NCBI GenBank assembly: GCA_003162415.1
Contig: PMOL01000011.1
Location: 257,415 to 321,414, forward strand
Reading direction: 5' to 3'
DNA from: Candidatus Dormiibacterota bacterium
Lineage (GTDB): Bacteria > Chloroflexota > Dormibacteria > Aeolococcales > Aeolococcaceae
Length of the DNA stretch: 64,000 nt
This document shows positions 46,095-54,663 of the stretch, in pieces; position 1 is the stretch's first letter, and every line of letters begins with the position of its first letter. The translations under genes were made by a program, and so were the position numbers. The notes below the pieces were generated by a model. That model worked only from the letters and a program-made list of their open reading frames with translations, did not search any database and had not been told where the DNA came from.

Positions 46095-47084
46095 TTACGT
46101 GGGTGACGGGCTTGGCGTCGGCGTTGGTGCCGGAGTGGGTGTGGGTGGAGGCGCCGGGAGCGTGCTCATGTCAATCGTGACCGTCACCTTGCTCGCCGAG
46201 AGGGTCACGCCGGCCGGCGCGACGAGATTGACGGTCTGCGTGTAGTCGCCGGTGATGCCGCCGATCGGGATCGGGACCGTGTTGATGTTGACGAGAGAGT
46301 TGAGCAGGTCCTGTGGCCCGGTGACAACGACGGTGAAGGGCGTGACCACGATGCCGACCATGTAATGCCCGGTGGGTGGGCTCCCGGCGAACTTCGGTGC
46401 CACCGCCACGGTGATAGTTGTGACGTGTGCCGTGATCGCGATGCTGACGCTGACCTGAGCGGGACCGGCGACCAGGTCGCTGATCCGCTGGTTCCTGGCG
46501 TCGTACACGTAGACGGGAACCTGCGCCTCGAAGTTGGCCTTCTGGTTGCTCAAGTTGACCGCCACCGACGCATGGATGCCGGAAAGCTCATGTTCGGGGC
46601 CGCGGATCGCCACGGTTGACGGGGACGTCTGCTGGGTGCCGCTCACATAGCCCACCGGCGGCGTATTGGTGATGTTGATCTGTACCTGCACGGACACCGA
46701 CCCGAACTTGTCCACATCGACCTGCAGGGACGTGGGTGAATCGATCAGCTCGATCTGCGCATCGCTGTTGGTGATCGACATCGGGATGGAATACGTCCCG
46801 ACTCGGTTCACCGCCGCCCAGTCCACGTTGGCGGTGATCACGGTGGGATTGAGCGAATCAAGGGTGTTCTGCGAACCCCCCACACGCACCTGCACGTTGT
46901 TCACCGAGTGCACGAGAACATACCCGGGGGGAATGACCACGGAGCTCTGCGGGATCGCAATCGAGACCAGCTTGGTCTCCGGAGGATTACCGGCGTACAC
47001 CACGCCGACCCAGGTCACGAACGCGATGAAGGAGCAGAGCACCTTCAGCTTCCAGTTCCGCCGGACGAAGCCCGGGACTCTCAC
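46095..47084 (-). CDS. cdaR: YbbR-domain protein CdaR, regulator of diadenylate cyclase
   Basis: The protein (329 aa) has one N-terminal membrane helix (KVLCSFIAFVTWVGVVYAG, residues 14-32), then three to four extracellular YbbR repeats, and a low-complexity Pro/Thr/Ser tail. CdaR binds and modulates CdaA. The GTG start overlaps the cdaA stop as GTGA (47081-47084). It lies 34 bases upstream of glmS. The tail may extend into the cell wall; it resembles the Pro-Thr linker of the HD-GYP protein at 54.7 kb. Confidence 0.9.
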   Translation of the reverse strand: MRVPGFVRRNWKLKVLCSFIAFVTWVGVVYAGNPPETKLVSIAIPQSSVVIPPGYVLVHSVNNVQVRVGGSQNTLDSLNPTVITANVDWAAVNRVGTYSIPMSITNSDAQIELIDSPTSLQVDVDKFGSVSVQVQINITNTPPVGYVSGTQQTSPSTVAIRGPEHELSGIHASVAVNLSNQKANFEAQVPVYVYDARNQRISDLVAGPAQVSVSIAITAHVTTITVAVAPKFAGSPPTGHYMVGIVVTPFTVVVTGPQDLLNSLVNINTVPIPIGGITGDYTQTVNLVAPAGVTLSASKVTVTIDMSTLPAPPPTPTPAPTPTPSPSPT

Positions 47085-47950
47085 GGGTGGGAACGACGCC
47101 TCAGGGTGCGGAGCGTACCCACTCGCTGCAGCGGGCGGAGCATCGCGGAGCGTCCGGAGCCGCTCTCCGTCGCCAGCAGGGTGACCAGCATCTCGTGAAG
47201 CTTGGCCTGATCGAGACCGCGGTAGATCTTGCCGTCGTTGGCGATGCTGATCAGGCCGGTCTCCTCGCTCACGATGAGCACCACCGCATCGCTCTGCATG
47301 GTCAGGCCGAGCGCCGCCCGATGCCGCGTGCCCATCCGGCCCACGCCGGGGAGCGTCTCCGCGAGCGGGAGCACGCAGCCGGCCGCGATGATCCGGCTCT
47401 CCCGGATGATCACCGCTCCGTCGTGCAGTGGTGATCCGGGGATGAAGATCGTGGCCAGCATCTCGGCGGTGACGTCGCCGTTGACGTGGACGCCGGTGGC
47501 GGCGAGATTCTCGAGCCCGGTCTCGCGCTCGAAGACGATCAGCGCGCCGACCTTGTGCTCGGAGAGCGAGGCGCCCGCGCGCAGCACCTCATCCACGATG
47601 CGGGCATAGGCAAGCTCCGGCTGACGGCCGAGCACGGCGCGGACGGTGCCGAGCCGCCCGACCTGGTCAAGCGCCCGGCGCAGCTCGGGCTGGAACAGGA
47701 CGATCGCCGCGATGACGATCGCCTGGGTCCCGTTGTTGAAGATGAATTCGAGCAGCCTGAGGTGCAGGAGCTGCGCCGCCCAGCCGACCACGAAGATCAC
47801 GCCGAGACCGAGCAGCAACTGGACCGCCTGCGTTCCTCTGATCAGCTTCAGGAGCTGATACAGCAGGAAGGCGACCACCAGCACGTCGAGGCCGTCGCGC
47901 CAGCTCAGGCTCTGCAGGAAGAAGTGGACGTTGCGCAGCAGGTCGCTCAT
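47081..47950 (-). CDS. cdaA: diadenylate cyclase CdaA (c-di-AMP synthase)
   Basis: The protein (289 aa) has three membrane helices (about residues 22-38, 42-60, 66-86) followed by a DAC domain with both catalytic motifs intact: DGA at 177-179 in PLHDGAVII and RHR at 209-211 in GTRHRAALG. It makes c-di-AMP from two ATP at the membrane. It is coupled to argF upstream by an ATGA overlap (47947-47950) and to cdaR downstream. Coupling to argF is unusual and could be only a positional effect. Confidence 0.95.
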   Translation of the reverse strand: MSDLLRNVHFFLQSLSWRDGLDVLVVAFLLYQLLKLIRGTQAVQLLLGLGVIFVVGWAAQLLHLRLLEFIFNNGTQAIVIAAIVLFQPELRRALDQVGRLGTVRAVLGRQPELAYARIVDEVLRAGASLSEHKVGALIVFERETGLENLAATGVHVNGDVTAEMLATIFIPGSPLHDGAVIIRESRIIAAGCVLPLAETLPGVGRMGTRHRAALGLTMQSDAVVLIVSEETGLISIANDGKIYRGLDQAKLHEMLVTLLATESGSGRSAMLRPLQRVGTLRTLRRRSHP

Positions 47951-48894
47951 GCAGCGGCCTCGTAGCCGTCGCGCGCATAGATCAGGGCAAGCAGCGCCTG
48001 CTGCACCCAGAGGCGATTCTCCGCCTGGTCGAACACGACCGACTGGGGCCCGTCGATCACCGCGTCGGTGATCTCCTCACCGCGGTGGGCGGGAAGGCAG
48101 TGCATGACCCGGACACGCGGCGGCGCCAGCCCAACCAGGCTGTCGTTCACCTGCAGGTACGCGAAATCCTCGCGCCGGCGCTGCTGTTCGGTCTCCTGCC
48201 CCATGCTGGTCCAAACGTCGGTGTAGATGATTTCGGTATCGCGCAGCGCCGGGGCGGCCTCGTGGGTGATCTCGAAACCGGTGCCCCGAGCGCGGAGCCG
48301 CTCGGCCCGCTCGACAACGGCCGCTAAAGGCTCGTAGCCCGGCGGGCAGATCACCCGCAGGTGCACCCCGAGCAAGGCCGCCGCGTAGATCCAGGACGTG
48401 CAGACGTTGTTTCCATCCCCGATGTACGCGACGGTCGCACCGGCGAGCCGCCCGGTGACCGATCGCACGGTCATGCAGTCGGCGAGCACCTGGCAGGGAT
48501 GCTCGGCATCGGTCAGAGCATTGATCACCGGGGAGGACGCGGCTCCCGCGATGGTCACCAGATCCCGGTGCGAGACCAGGCGCGCGACGATCCCGTCCGC
48601 GTAGCGGTCGAGGATGCGGCTGATGTCCGCTGCCGACTCACGCTCGCCGAGCTGGACCTCGGGGTTGAAGAGCGCGATCGGGTGACCGCCGAGGCGGTGG
48701 ATCGCCACCTCGAAGGACACGCGGGTACGGTTGCTCGGTCGCTGGAAGATGAGCGCAAGCGATCGGCCCGCGAGCGGGCTGCCGAGATCCCGCCCCGATT
48801 TGGCCGCGTCGGCCAGGTCGAGGACGGCGATGATCTCGTCCGTGGTGAGGTCCGCGATGCTCAGGAGATCACGGCCGGCGAGCGAATGACCCAT
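47947..48894 (-). CDS. argF: ornithine carbamoyltransferase
   Basis: The protein (315 aa) has the carbamoyl-phosphate motif as SNRT (residues 54-57; usual form STRT) and the ornithine-binding MHCLPAHRGEE near 258. It makes citrulline from ornithine and carbamoyl phosphate. No other arg genes are in the window. The Ser-Thr-Arg-Thr to Ser-Asn-Arg-Thr change is at a position contacting phosphate through main chain, so activity is likely kept; a related carbamoyltransferase cannot be excluded. The gene is divergent from the GT9 gene. Confidence 0.9.
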   Translation of the reverse strand: MGHSLAGRDLLSIADLTTDEIIAVLDLADAAKSGRDLGSPLAGRSLALIFQRPSNRTRVSFEVAIHRLGGHPIALFNPEVQLGERESAADISRILDRYADGIVARLVSHRDLVTIAGAASSPVINALTDAEHPCQVLADCMTVRSVTGRLAGATVAYIGDGNNVCTSWIYAAALLGVHLRVICPPGYEPLAAVVERAERLRARGTGFEITHEAAPALRDTEIIYTDVWTSMGQETEQQRRREDFAYLQVNDSLVGLAPPRVRVMHCLPAHRGEEITDAVIDGPQSVVFDQAENRLWVQQALLALIYARDGYEAAA

Positions 48895-48967
48895 TGCCCA
48901 TATGGTTGCACCGCGGCGTCGATCGCGCGTCGCACGCGCGATCCCGCGCGCACAGCGTCACACGCTA

Positions 48968-48973
48968 TACCGT
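48968..48973 (+). promoter_or_regulatory. -10 element TACCGT of the GT9 gene (leaderless type)
   Basis: TACCGT is 6 bases before the GTG at 48980. It supports that start over the longer open frame from 48902. Confidence 0.45.
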
Positions 48974-48979
48974 TCGGCC

Positions 48980-49984
48980 GTGGACATCGCGGTGGTCGTG
49001 AACGGCGGAATGGCCGAAACCCTGCAGACGACTCCGCTGCTGCGCACGCTGCGCGCGGGCCACCCGACCGCACGGATCGCCCTGGTCTGCCCCACCACCG
49101 CGGTCGACCTGGCCGATGGCATTCCGCCCGTCGACGTGGTCGTGCCTCTCGCCGGGCTCCGGGGCAGGCGAACCGGAGGCCTGCATCTCTGGGCGACGCT
49201 GCGGAGCCTCCGCCTCGACTCGGTGTTCCTCTGCACCTCGGGCGCCGCCCCTGCCACCGCTGCGTACTTCGCGGGCATCCCGCAGCGAAGCGGAGTCGGC
49301 GGCGGCATCGGGTTGCTCCTCACCGGCCGCGTGAAGCCGAGGCGATCCGAGAACCAGGCGGAAACGTGGCTGCGGCTCGCCGAGGTCGCGGGTGTCCATC
49401 AGCAGCTCCACACCCCCGTGTACGAGCCGGGACCGCAGGCCCGGCGCCGGGCCGTGGACGTCCTCCACGGCAGCGGTCTCGGCGACGGACGTCTCCTGGT
49501 GGCGATCGCCCCGGGTGCCGGCTACGCCGAGAGCCCCAGCGCGGCCGCATCGGAGACGGTCTGGGACCCTGAGCGGTGGGCGCATCTCGCCAACCTGCTC
49601 GCCCAGCGCCACGGCGCCGGCATCCTGCTGGTCGGGTCAGCGCACGACCGGCTGGCCGCCGAGCACATGAAGATCGATCTGCGAGCGACCGCGACCGACC
49701 TCGTCGGCGAGATCGACCTGGCCACCCTCGCGGGAGTGATCGCCCGGTGCGACCTCCTCGTAGGCAGCGACACCCCGCTGCTCCAGCTGGCCGCCGCGAT
49801 GGACACGCCCACCGTCGGGCTGTTCGGTCCTACCGACGGCGCTCGAGGCGGCGCGTACGGTCCGGCGCACCGGGTGGTCCAGGCCATCGCGCCTCCCCGC
49901 TACGGGGCCGGGATCGTGAACGTGGCGACGATGGACCAGATCCGCGTCGAGGACGTGCTCGCAGGCATCGAGGCGTCGATCTGA
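48980..49984 (+). CDS. glycosyltransferase family 9 protein (heptosyltransferase-like)
   Basis: The protein (334 aa) is a GT-B fold of the GT9/ADP-heptose transferase group: N-terminal NGGMAETLQTTPLLRTLR, and the donor-site region near residues 180-290 with IAPGAGYAES, LLVGSAHDR, CDLLVGSDTPLLQLAAA and GLFGPTD. It probably adds a sugar to a surface glycan. The start is GTG at 48980. It is convergent with the MreB-like gene (2 bases between stops). No other LPS genes are seen, so a true heptosyltransferase role is doubtful. Confidence 0.85.
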   Translation: MDIAVVVNGGMAETLQTTPLLRTLRAGHPTARIALVCPTTAVDLADGIPPVDVVVPLAGLRGRRTGGLHLWATLRSLRLDSVFLCTSGAAPATAAYFAGIPQRSGVGGGIGLLLTGRVKPRRSENQAETWLRLAEVAGVHQQLHTPVYEPGPQARRRAVDVLHGSGLGDGRLLVAIAPGAGYAESPSAAASETVWDPERWAHLANLLAQRHGAGILLVGSAHDRLAAEHMKIDLRATATDLVGEIDLATLAGVIARCDLLVGSDTPLLQLAAAMDTPTVGLFGPTDGARGGAYGPAHRVVQAIAPPRYGAGIVNVATMDQIRVEDVLAGIEASI

Positions 49985-49986
49985 CC

Positions 49987-50985
49987 TCAGCGGATATACA
50001 TCAGCGCGCGCTTGAGGACATCGAGGTTGTCCAGCGCGTAGCCAGTCCCGCGAACCGCGCAGAGTTGTGGCTGGCTCTCGCGGTGGACCTCGATCCCCGT
50101 GGCGGTGGCGATGGCACTGTCCAAGCCTTCGAGCTGAGCGCCCCCGCCGCAGAGCAGGATCCCCTCGCGCTTGATGTCGCTCATCAACCGCTCCGGCGTA
50201 TCGGCGATCACCGCGTCGATCGCTGCAACGATGGGTCGCACGTGCGCGTCGAGGCAGGCGTTCAGCTCGGTCGACGTGATCGTCAAGGTCGCCTCCCCAC
50301 TATCGCCTTCGCCCATGACATAGAGGCGACGCTCCTCGTGCGGACCGACTCGCGCGAGCGACGCGATCAACTCTTCGACGGTTGCGGAATCGACGGTCAC
50401 GCCGTGCTCCTGGCGGACGTGCTCGGAGACGGACGTATGCAGACGCATGCCGCCGTGGCCCGCCAGGCAGCGACCGCTGACCGTCCCCTCGAGCGCCAGG
50501 GCCGCGATGTCGGTCTTGCCGGCGCCGACATCGACGACCAGGTGGCCGTTGGGTCCGCTGAGGCGGATGCCCGCACCCATCGCCGCGGCGAGCGGCGCAT
50601 CAAGCAGATACGCAGTCCGTGCACCGGCGAGCGCGGCCGCTTCTAGGAGGGACCTGCGCTGCCCGCCGGGTAATGACGACATCACCGCGATCACCACGTC
50701 GGGCTTGAAGATGCGCTGCCGGCCTGCGGCGCGAATCATCGCGTGGTTGACGAGCCAGCGCGCCGACGCGGGGTCGGCGATCTCTCCCCCGGCGATCGGG
50801 CGGCGCAGCTGGAACTCCGGATCCTCCGCGGCGGTCTCGAAGGCCGACTCACCGAACACCGCCGCCTGCATCCCGCCGTCGCGGATCGCCACCGCAGTCG
50901 GTTCACTGGCGATCATACCCTCACCTTTGACGATGATCCTCGTCGTCGTCGTGCCGAGGTCGATGCCGACCTTCTTGCCCAGCAC
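49987..50985 (-). CDS. MreB-like actin homologue (rod-shape protein family)
   Basis: The protein (332 aa) has the actin ATPase signature blocks: VGIDLGTTTTRI (phosphate 1), VDVGAGKTDIAAL (phosphate 2), and LLCGGGAQLEGLDSAI (adenosine). Length fits MreB/Mbl. mreC and mreD are not nearby; instead the gene follows murA by 14 bases, as Mbl does in several Gram-positives. It probably guides elongation-phase wall synthesis. The sequence is divergent from typical MreB (short insertions, unusual C-terminus), so a specialised paralogue is possible. The start is GTG 50985. Confidence 0.87.
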   Translation of the reverse strand: MLGKKVGIDLGTTTTRIIVKGEGMIASEPTAVAIRDGGMQAAVFGESAFETAAEDPEFQLRRPIAGGEIADPASARWLVNHAMIRAAGRQRIFKPDVVIAVMSSLPGGQRRSLLEAAALAGARTAYLLDAPLAAAMGAGIRLSGPNGHLVVDVGAGKTDIAALALEGTVSGRCLAGHGGMRLHTSVSEHVRQEHGVTVDSATVEELIASLARVGPHEERRLYVMGEGDSGEATLTITSTELNACLDAHVRPIVAAIDAVIADTPERLMSDIKREGILLCGGGAQLEGLDSAIATATGIEVHRESQPQLCAVRGTGYALDNLDVLKRALMYIR

Positions 50986-50999
50986 TGCTTCCGATGGCC

Positions 51000-52304
51000 T
51001 CAGTCGCCCACCACGCCGGTGAGGTCGCGCACTTCGGTACCGGGCTCGTCGGTGACGAGGCGTTCGATGTCCGCGCCCAGACCGGCGAGCTTGGTCTCGA
51101 GGTCGTCGTACCCGCGTTCGAGGTGAAACACCCTGTCGAGCTCGGTCGTGCCCTCGGCGCAGAGGCCGGCGATCACCAGCGCAGCGCCGCTGCGGATGTC
51201 GGGGATGCTCATCCGAGTCCCATGGAGGCGCGCCGGCCCGTTGATGACCGCGCTGCGTCCGTCGATGGCGATGTTCGCACCCATCTGCTGGAGGAACTCG
51301 ACGTGGCGAAACCTGTTCTCGTACAACGCTTCGCTGATAACACTCGGCCCGGTCGCCTGGGTCATGAGCGCGCAGAACTGCGGCTGCATGTCGGTTGCGA
51401 AGCCCGGGTGCGGCCACGTGGTCATGTCGACGCCGCGCAGGTGCGAGCAGGTCACGCGAACGTGATTCGCCCCTTCGACGATGTCGCACCCCGCCGAGCG
51501 GAGTTTGCTGAACAGCCAGCGCAGGTCGCTGGGTCGCATGTGCTCGACGACAACGTCACCGTAGGTCGCGGCGGCCGCGATCATGTACGTGCCAGCCTCG
51601 ATGTAGTCGGCGGTGATGTTGTGCGTCGTGCCGTGCAGCAACCCACCACTGCCTTCGATGACGATCAACTCGGTGCCGACGCCGGTGATGTGCGCACCCA
51701 TGCCGATCAGACAGCGCGCCAGGTCGTAGACGTGCGGCTCGCGAGCGGCGTTGCTGATCACGGTGATGCCCTCGGCGAGCACCGCGGCCATCATCAGGTT
51801 CTCGGTGCCGGTGACCGTCGGCATGTCGAGCGCGATGCGCGCGCCGTGCAGGCGGCGAGCGCGAGCCACGTAGCCACCCTCGCGCTCCTCGACCTCGGCG
51901 CCCATGAGGCGCAGGCCCTCCAGGTGCTGCTCCACGCGGCGCATGCCGATGTCATCGCCTCCCGGCTTGGCGATGCTCGCCTCCCCGGCGCGTGCCACCA
52001 GGGCACCGAGCAGCAGGAACGAGCCGCGCATCCGCCGGCTCAGGTTGGGGTCGACCTCGGTGGTCCGCAGCTCCGCGGCGTGAAGCCGCCAGGTGTTGGT
52101 GTGCGGATGCTCGACCCTGACCCCGACGTGCTCGAGCATCGAGGCCATGGTGGAGATGTCCTCGATATCGGGAACGTTGCCGAGCTCGACCTCCTGGTCG
52201 GTGAGCAGCGCCGCCGCCATCACCGGCAGGGACGCGTTCTTGCTCCCGGAGATCGCGACGCTCCCTTCGAGGCGAGGGCCGCCACGGATACGGAGGAGTT
52301 CCAT
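51000..52304 (-). CDS. murA: UDP-N-acetylglucosamine 1-carboxyvinyltransferase MurA with Asp at the fosfomycin site
   Basis: The protein (434 aa) is the standard EPSP-synthase-like fold: [16 protein letters not shown] near residue 20, [14 protein letters not shown] and [10 protein letters not shown]. It adds enolpyruvate to UDP-GlcNAc, the first committed step of peptidoglycan. At the catalytic loop the usual PGGCxIG reads PGGDDIG, so Asp117 replaces the Cys that fosfomycin alkylates. This is the same change as in mycobacterial MurA, where it keeps activity and gives intrinsic resistance. The start is ATG 52304 with TACGGT 8 bases upstream. It is followed by the MreB-like gene. Confidence 0.96.
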   Translation of the reverse strand: MELLRIRGGPRLEGSVAISGSKNASLPVMAAALLTDQEVELGNVPDIEDISTMASMLEHVGVRVEHPHTNTWRLHAAELRTTEVDPNLSRRMRGSFLLLGALVARAGEASIAKPGGDDIGMRRVEQHLEGLRLMGAEVEEREGGYVARARRLHGARIALDMPTVTGTENLMMAAVLAEGITVISNAAREPHVYDLARCLIGMGAHITGVGTELIVIEGSGGLLHGTTHNITADYIEAGTYMIAAAATYGDVVVEHMRPSDLRWLFSKLRSAGCDIVEGANHVRVTCSHLRGVDMTTWPHPGFATDMQPQFCALMTQATGPSVISEALYENRFRHVEFLQQMGANIAIDGRSAVINGPARLHGTRMSIPDIRSGAALVIAGLCAEGTTELDRVFHLERGYDDLETKLAGLGADIERLVTDEPGTEVRDLTGVVGD

Positions 52305-52312
52305 CTGCGCCT

Positions 52313-52318
52313 ACCGTA
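52313..52318 (-). promoter_or_regulatory. -10 element TACGGT of murA (leaderless type)
   Basis: TACGGT on the minus strand is 8 bases before the murA ATG, with no Shine-Dalgarno. Confidence 0.45.
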
Positions 52319-52408
52319 CCCGACGGCGACCGCTGACCGGGCCGTTGCCGACGGGGTAGATTAGAGAGCGGCATCCAGTCGGATCGCCGACACATAACGG
52401 AGACGCCC

Positions 52409-53485
52409 ATGGCAACCGCAACGCTTTCCACCACCGACACCGTCGAACAGCTCCTCGGCGAGGACGCCGCGTCCCTGCTCGAGCATGAATGCGAGACGGT
52501 TCCCCGGTCTGCGCTGCACCTGCCGGGCCCCGATTTCGTCGACCGCGTCTGGACGGGCACCGACCGCTCCAATCGGGTGCTCCGCAACCTCTCGTCGCTG
52601 TATGAGCACGGCCGGCTCGGGGGCACGGGCTACGTGTCGATCCTCCCCGTCGACCAGGGCATCGAGCACTCGGCAGGCGCGTCGTTCGCTCCCAATCCCG
52701 AGTACTTCGACCCCGGCAAGATCGTCGAGCTGGCGGTCGAAGCCGGGTGCAACGGGGTTGCCTCGACGTTCGGCGTGCTCGCCGCCGTGTCGCGGCACTG
52801 GGCGCACCGCATTCCGTTCATCGTCAAGCTCAACCACAACGAGCTGCTGACGTACCCGAACAAGTTCGATCAGATCATGTTCGGCACCGTCAAGGAGGCC
52901 TGGAACCTTGGGGCGATCGCGGTCGGGGCGACCATCTACTTCGGCTCTGACGAGGCGGACCGCCAGCTGCAGGAGGTCTCGGTGGCGTTCGCCCAGGCTC
53001 ACGAGCTCGGTATGGCGACGATCCTCTGGTGCTACCTGCGCAACTCGGCGTTCAAGAAGGACGGGGTCGACTACTCGCTGGCGGCCGATTTGACAGGTCA
53101 GGCGAATCACCTCGGCGTGACCATCGAGGCGGACATCATCAAGCAGAAGCTGGCGACCACCAACGGCGGGTTCACGGCGCTCAATTTCGGCAAGACGGCG
53201 GACGCGGTCTACACCAAGCTGACCTCGGATCATCCGATCGATCTCTGCCGCTACCAGGTGCTCAGCTGCTACTCGGGGCGCGTCGGGCTGATCAACTCCG
53301 GCGGTGAGTCGATCGGCGCGGGCGACCTCGCCGCGGCCGTGAAGACGGCGGTCATCAACAAGCGTGCCGGCGGGACCGGGTTGATCAGTGGGCGCAAGGC
53401 ATTTCAGCGCCCGATGCGCGATGGCGTGGACCTGCTCAACACCGTCCAGGACGTCTACCTGAACGAGAAGATCACGATCGCGTAG
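52409..53485 (+). CDS. fbaB: class I fructose-bisphosphate aldolase (FbaB/DhnA type)
   Basis: The protein (358 aa) is the archaeal-type class I aldolase, with [15 protein letters not shown] near residue 76, [10 protein letters not shown] near 138, the candidate Schiff-base region [14 protein letters not shown] near 246, and the phosphate-binding [11 protein letters not shown]. It splits fructose-1,6-bisphosphate by a Lys Schiff base. It complements the gap-pgk-tpiA-gpmI set on the other strand. A Shine-Dalgarno GGAG lies 6 bases before ATG 52409, and TAGATT at 52358-52363 is the likely -10, giving a leader of about 40 bases, unlike many neighbours. Confidence 0.93.
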   Translation: MATATLSTTDTVEQLLGEDAASLLEHECETVPRSALHLPGPDFVDRVWTGTDRSNRVLRNLSSLYEHGRLGGTGYVSILPVDQGIEHSAGASFAPNPEYFDPGKIVELAVEAGCNGVASTFGVLAAVSRHWAHRIPFIVKLNHNELLTYPNKFDQIMFGTVKEAWNLGAIAVGATIYFGSDEADRQLQEVSVAFAQAHELGMATILWCYLRNSAFKKDGVDYSLAADLTGQANHLGVTIEADIIKQKLATTNGGFTALNFGKTADAVYTKLTSDHPIDLCRYQVLSCYSGRVGLINSGGESIGAGDLAAAVKTAVINKRAGGTGLISGRKAFQRPMRDGVDLLNTVQDVYLNEKITIA

Positions 53486-53571
53486 GTCTGCAAGCCGCAC
53501 CCGAGCGTCATCGCCGCCTGTGGTCGCGCTGGGTCTGGCGCGGCCGCGATGCCGTTTCCTGACAGCGGCCA

Positions 53572-53577
53572 TACTTT
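53572..53577 (+). promoter_or_regulatory. -10 element TACTTT of the DinB-like gene (leaderless type)
   Basis: TACTTT is 7 bases before the ATG at 53585, with no Shine-Dalgarno. It selects that ATG over the one at 53549. Confidence 0.45.
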
Positions 53578-53584
53578 TCCCCTC

Positions 53585-54082
53585 ATGGACTACGAAGAGA
53601 TCCCCCGGACCGGCGACGAGCGGTCGACGCTGCTCGCGTTCCTCGAGTGGCAGCGCGAAACGCTCGCGCGCAAGTGCGCCGGCCTGGAGCCGGACCAGTT
53701 GCGAATCCGGTCGGTGGAGCCTTCAACCCTGTCGCTGCTGGGACTGGTGCGCCACATGGCCGACGTCGAACGGGGCTGGTTCCGGCGAACACTCGCCGGC
53801 GAGGAAGTCGCAGACCGCTACTCGTCGCCCGACGATCGCGATGGCGAGTTCGACAACGTCGACACGGCCGATGTTGACGAGGCGTTCGCCTCGTGGCGCG
53901 ACGAATGCGAACGGGCCGACGACATCGTCTCGCGCCGCGCCCTGGATGCGACCGGGCGCCACAGGACCGGCCGGGAGGTCTCGATGCGCTGGATCCTCAA
54001 CCACATGATCGAGGAGTACTCCCGCCACAACGGTCATGCGGACCTGCTGCGTGAGCGAATCGACGGCGCGACTGACGCGTAG
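53585..54082 (+). CDS. DinB-family protein (DUF664-like)
   Basis: The protein (165 aa) is a four-helix DinB/YfiT-like fold with candidate metal-site residues: His in LVRHMADVERGWFRR near residue 55 and a His-rich end NHMIEEYSRHNGHADLLRE. DinB relatives are often bacillithiol or mycothiol S-transferases, but the role of DUF664 members is mostly unknown. The start is ATG 53585. It stands alone, 99 bases after the aldolase gene, with no clear terminator between. Confidence 0.83.
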   Translation: MDYEEIPRTGDERSTLLAFLEWQRETLARKCAGLEPDQLRIRSVEPSTLSLLGLVRHMADVERGWFRRTLAGEEVADRYSSPDDRDGEFDNVDTADVDEAFASWRDECERADDIVSRRALDATGRHRTGREVSMRWILNHMIEEYSRHNGHADLLRERIDGATDA

Positions 54083-54116
54083 GTCGGTGGCGCTGGTCGC
54101 GGTCTAAGCGCGACGC

Positions 54117-54473
54117 TCAACCAGCGCAGGAAACCCAGACGACCTGACGCTGGCCGCTGCCAGCGGGGTAGGTAATGGGCACCCAGCCGAACTTGATGGT
54201 GACATCACGTGGGGTACCGGTCCACGCCATGCACGCTGGCGTGCCATCTTGACGCCAGCTTCCGTCAGTCCCCAACCACGCCACGTCCATCGGGATGCCG
54301 TACCACGATCCATCTGCAAAGGCTGACGCCACGCCATCACCGACGTGCGCGTAGCCACTCACGACCGTGACGGCCGGATTGTGCGAACCGACGACAAATG
54401 CCCCGGTCGTCAGCGCACCAGCCGCCACGACCGCGGATACCGCCAGCACCATCACCCGGCTTCGCTTACGCAC
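54117..54473 (-). CDS. hypothetical exported or membrane-anchored protein
   Basis: The protein (118 aa) has a basic N-terminus (RKRSR), a hydrophobic segment (VMVLAVSAVVAAGALTTGAFVVG, residues 7-29) and then an extracellular part with two Cys and several Trp. No domain is recognised. I choose GTG 54473; a TTG at 54509 would add 12 residues. The short extracellular domain could be stabilised by one disulfide (Cys near residue 82 and Cys near 116). Confidence 0.55.
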   Translation of the reverse strand: MRKRSRVMVLAVSAVVAAGALTTGAFVVGSHNPAVTVVSGYAHVGDGVASAFADGSWYGIPMDVAWLGTDGSWRQDGTPACMAWTGTPRDVTIKFGWVPITYPAGSGQRQVVWVSCAG

Positions 54474-54663
54474 ACTTGCATCATCACACCGGGCTCTGGG
54501 GTTCTTCAACGGTCCTCAATTTGAGCATTGCCCGAAGTGGCAACCCGCCAGCGGATTGCTGCTCCCGCGAGCAGGGTCGTGACCGCCTCGTCGCGGCCAT
54601 CGGGAGTCTGCTGACCCATCCTGTCGACACTGGCGGGCGTCCAGCCATTCAGAAAGGAGCGGC

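Noticed and set aside
48980..49984. LPS heptosyltransferase
   Set aside because: It is GT9 by fold, but the rest of the window shows a Gram-positive-type gene set and no LPS core genes.
52361..53572. 403-codon minus-strand open frame opposite the aldolase gene
   Set aside because: Antisense shadow; the plus strand encodes a complete class I aldolase with a Shine-Dalgarno.
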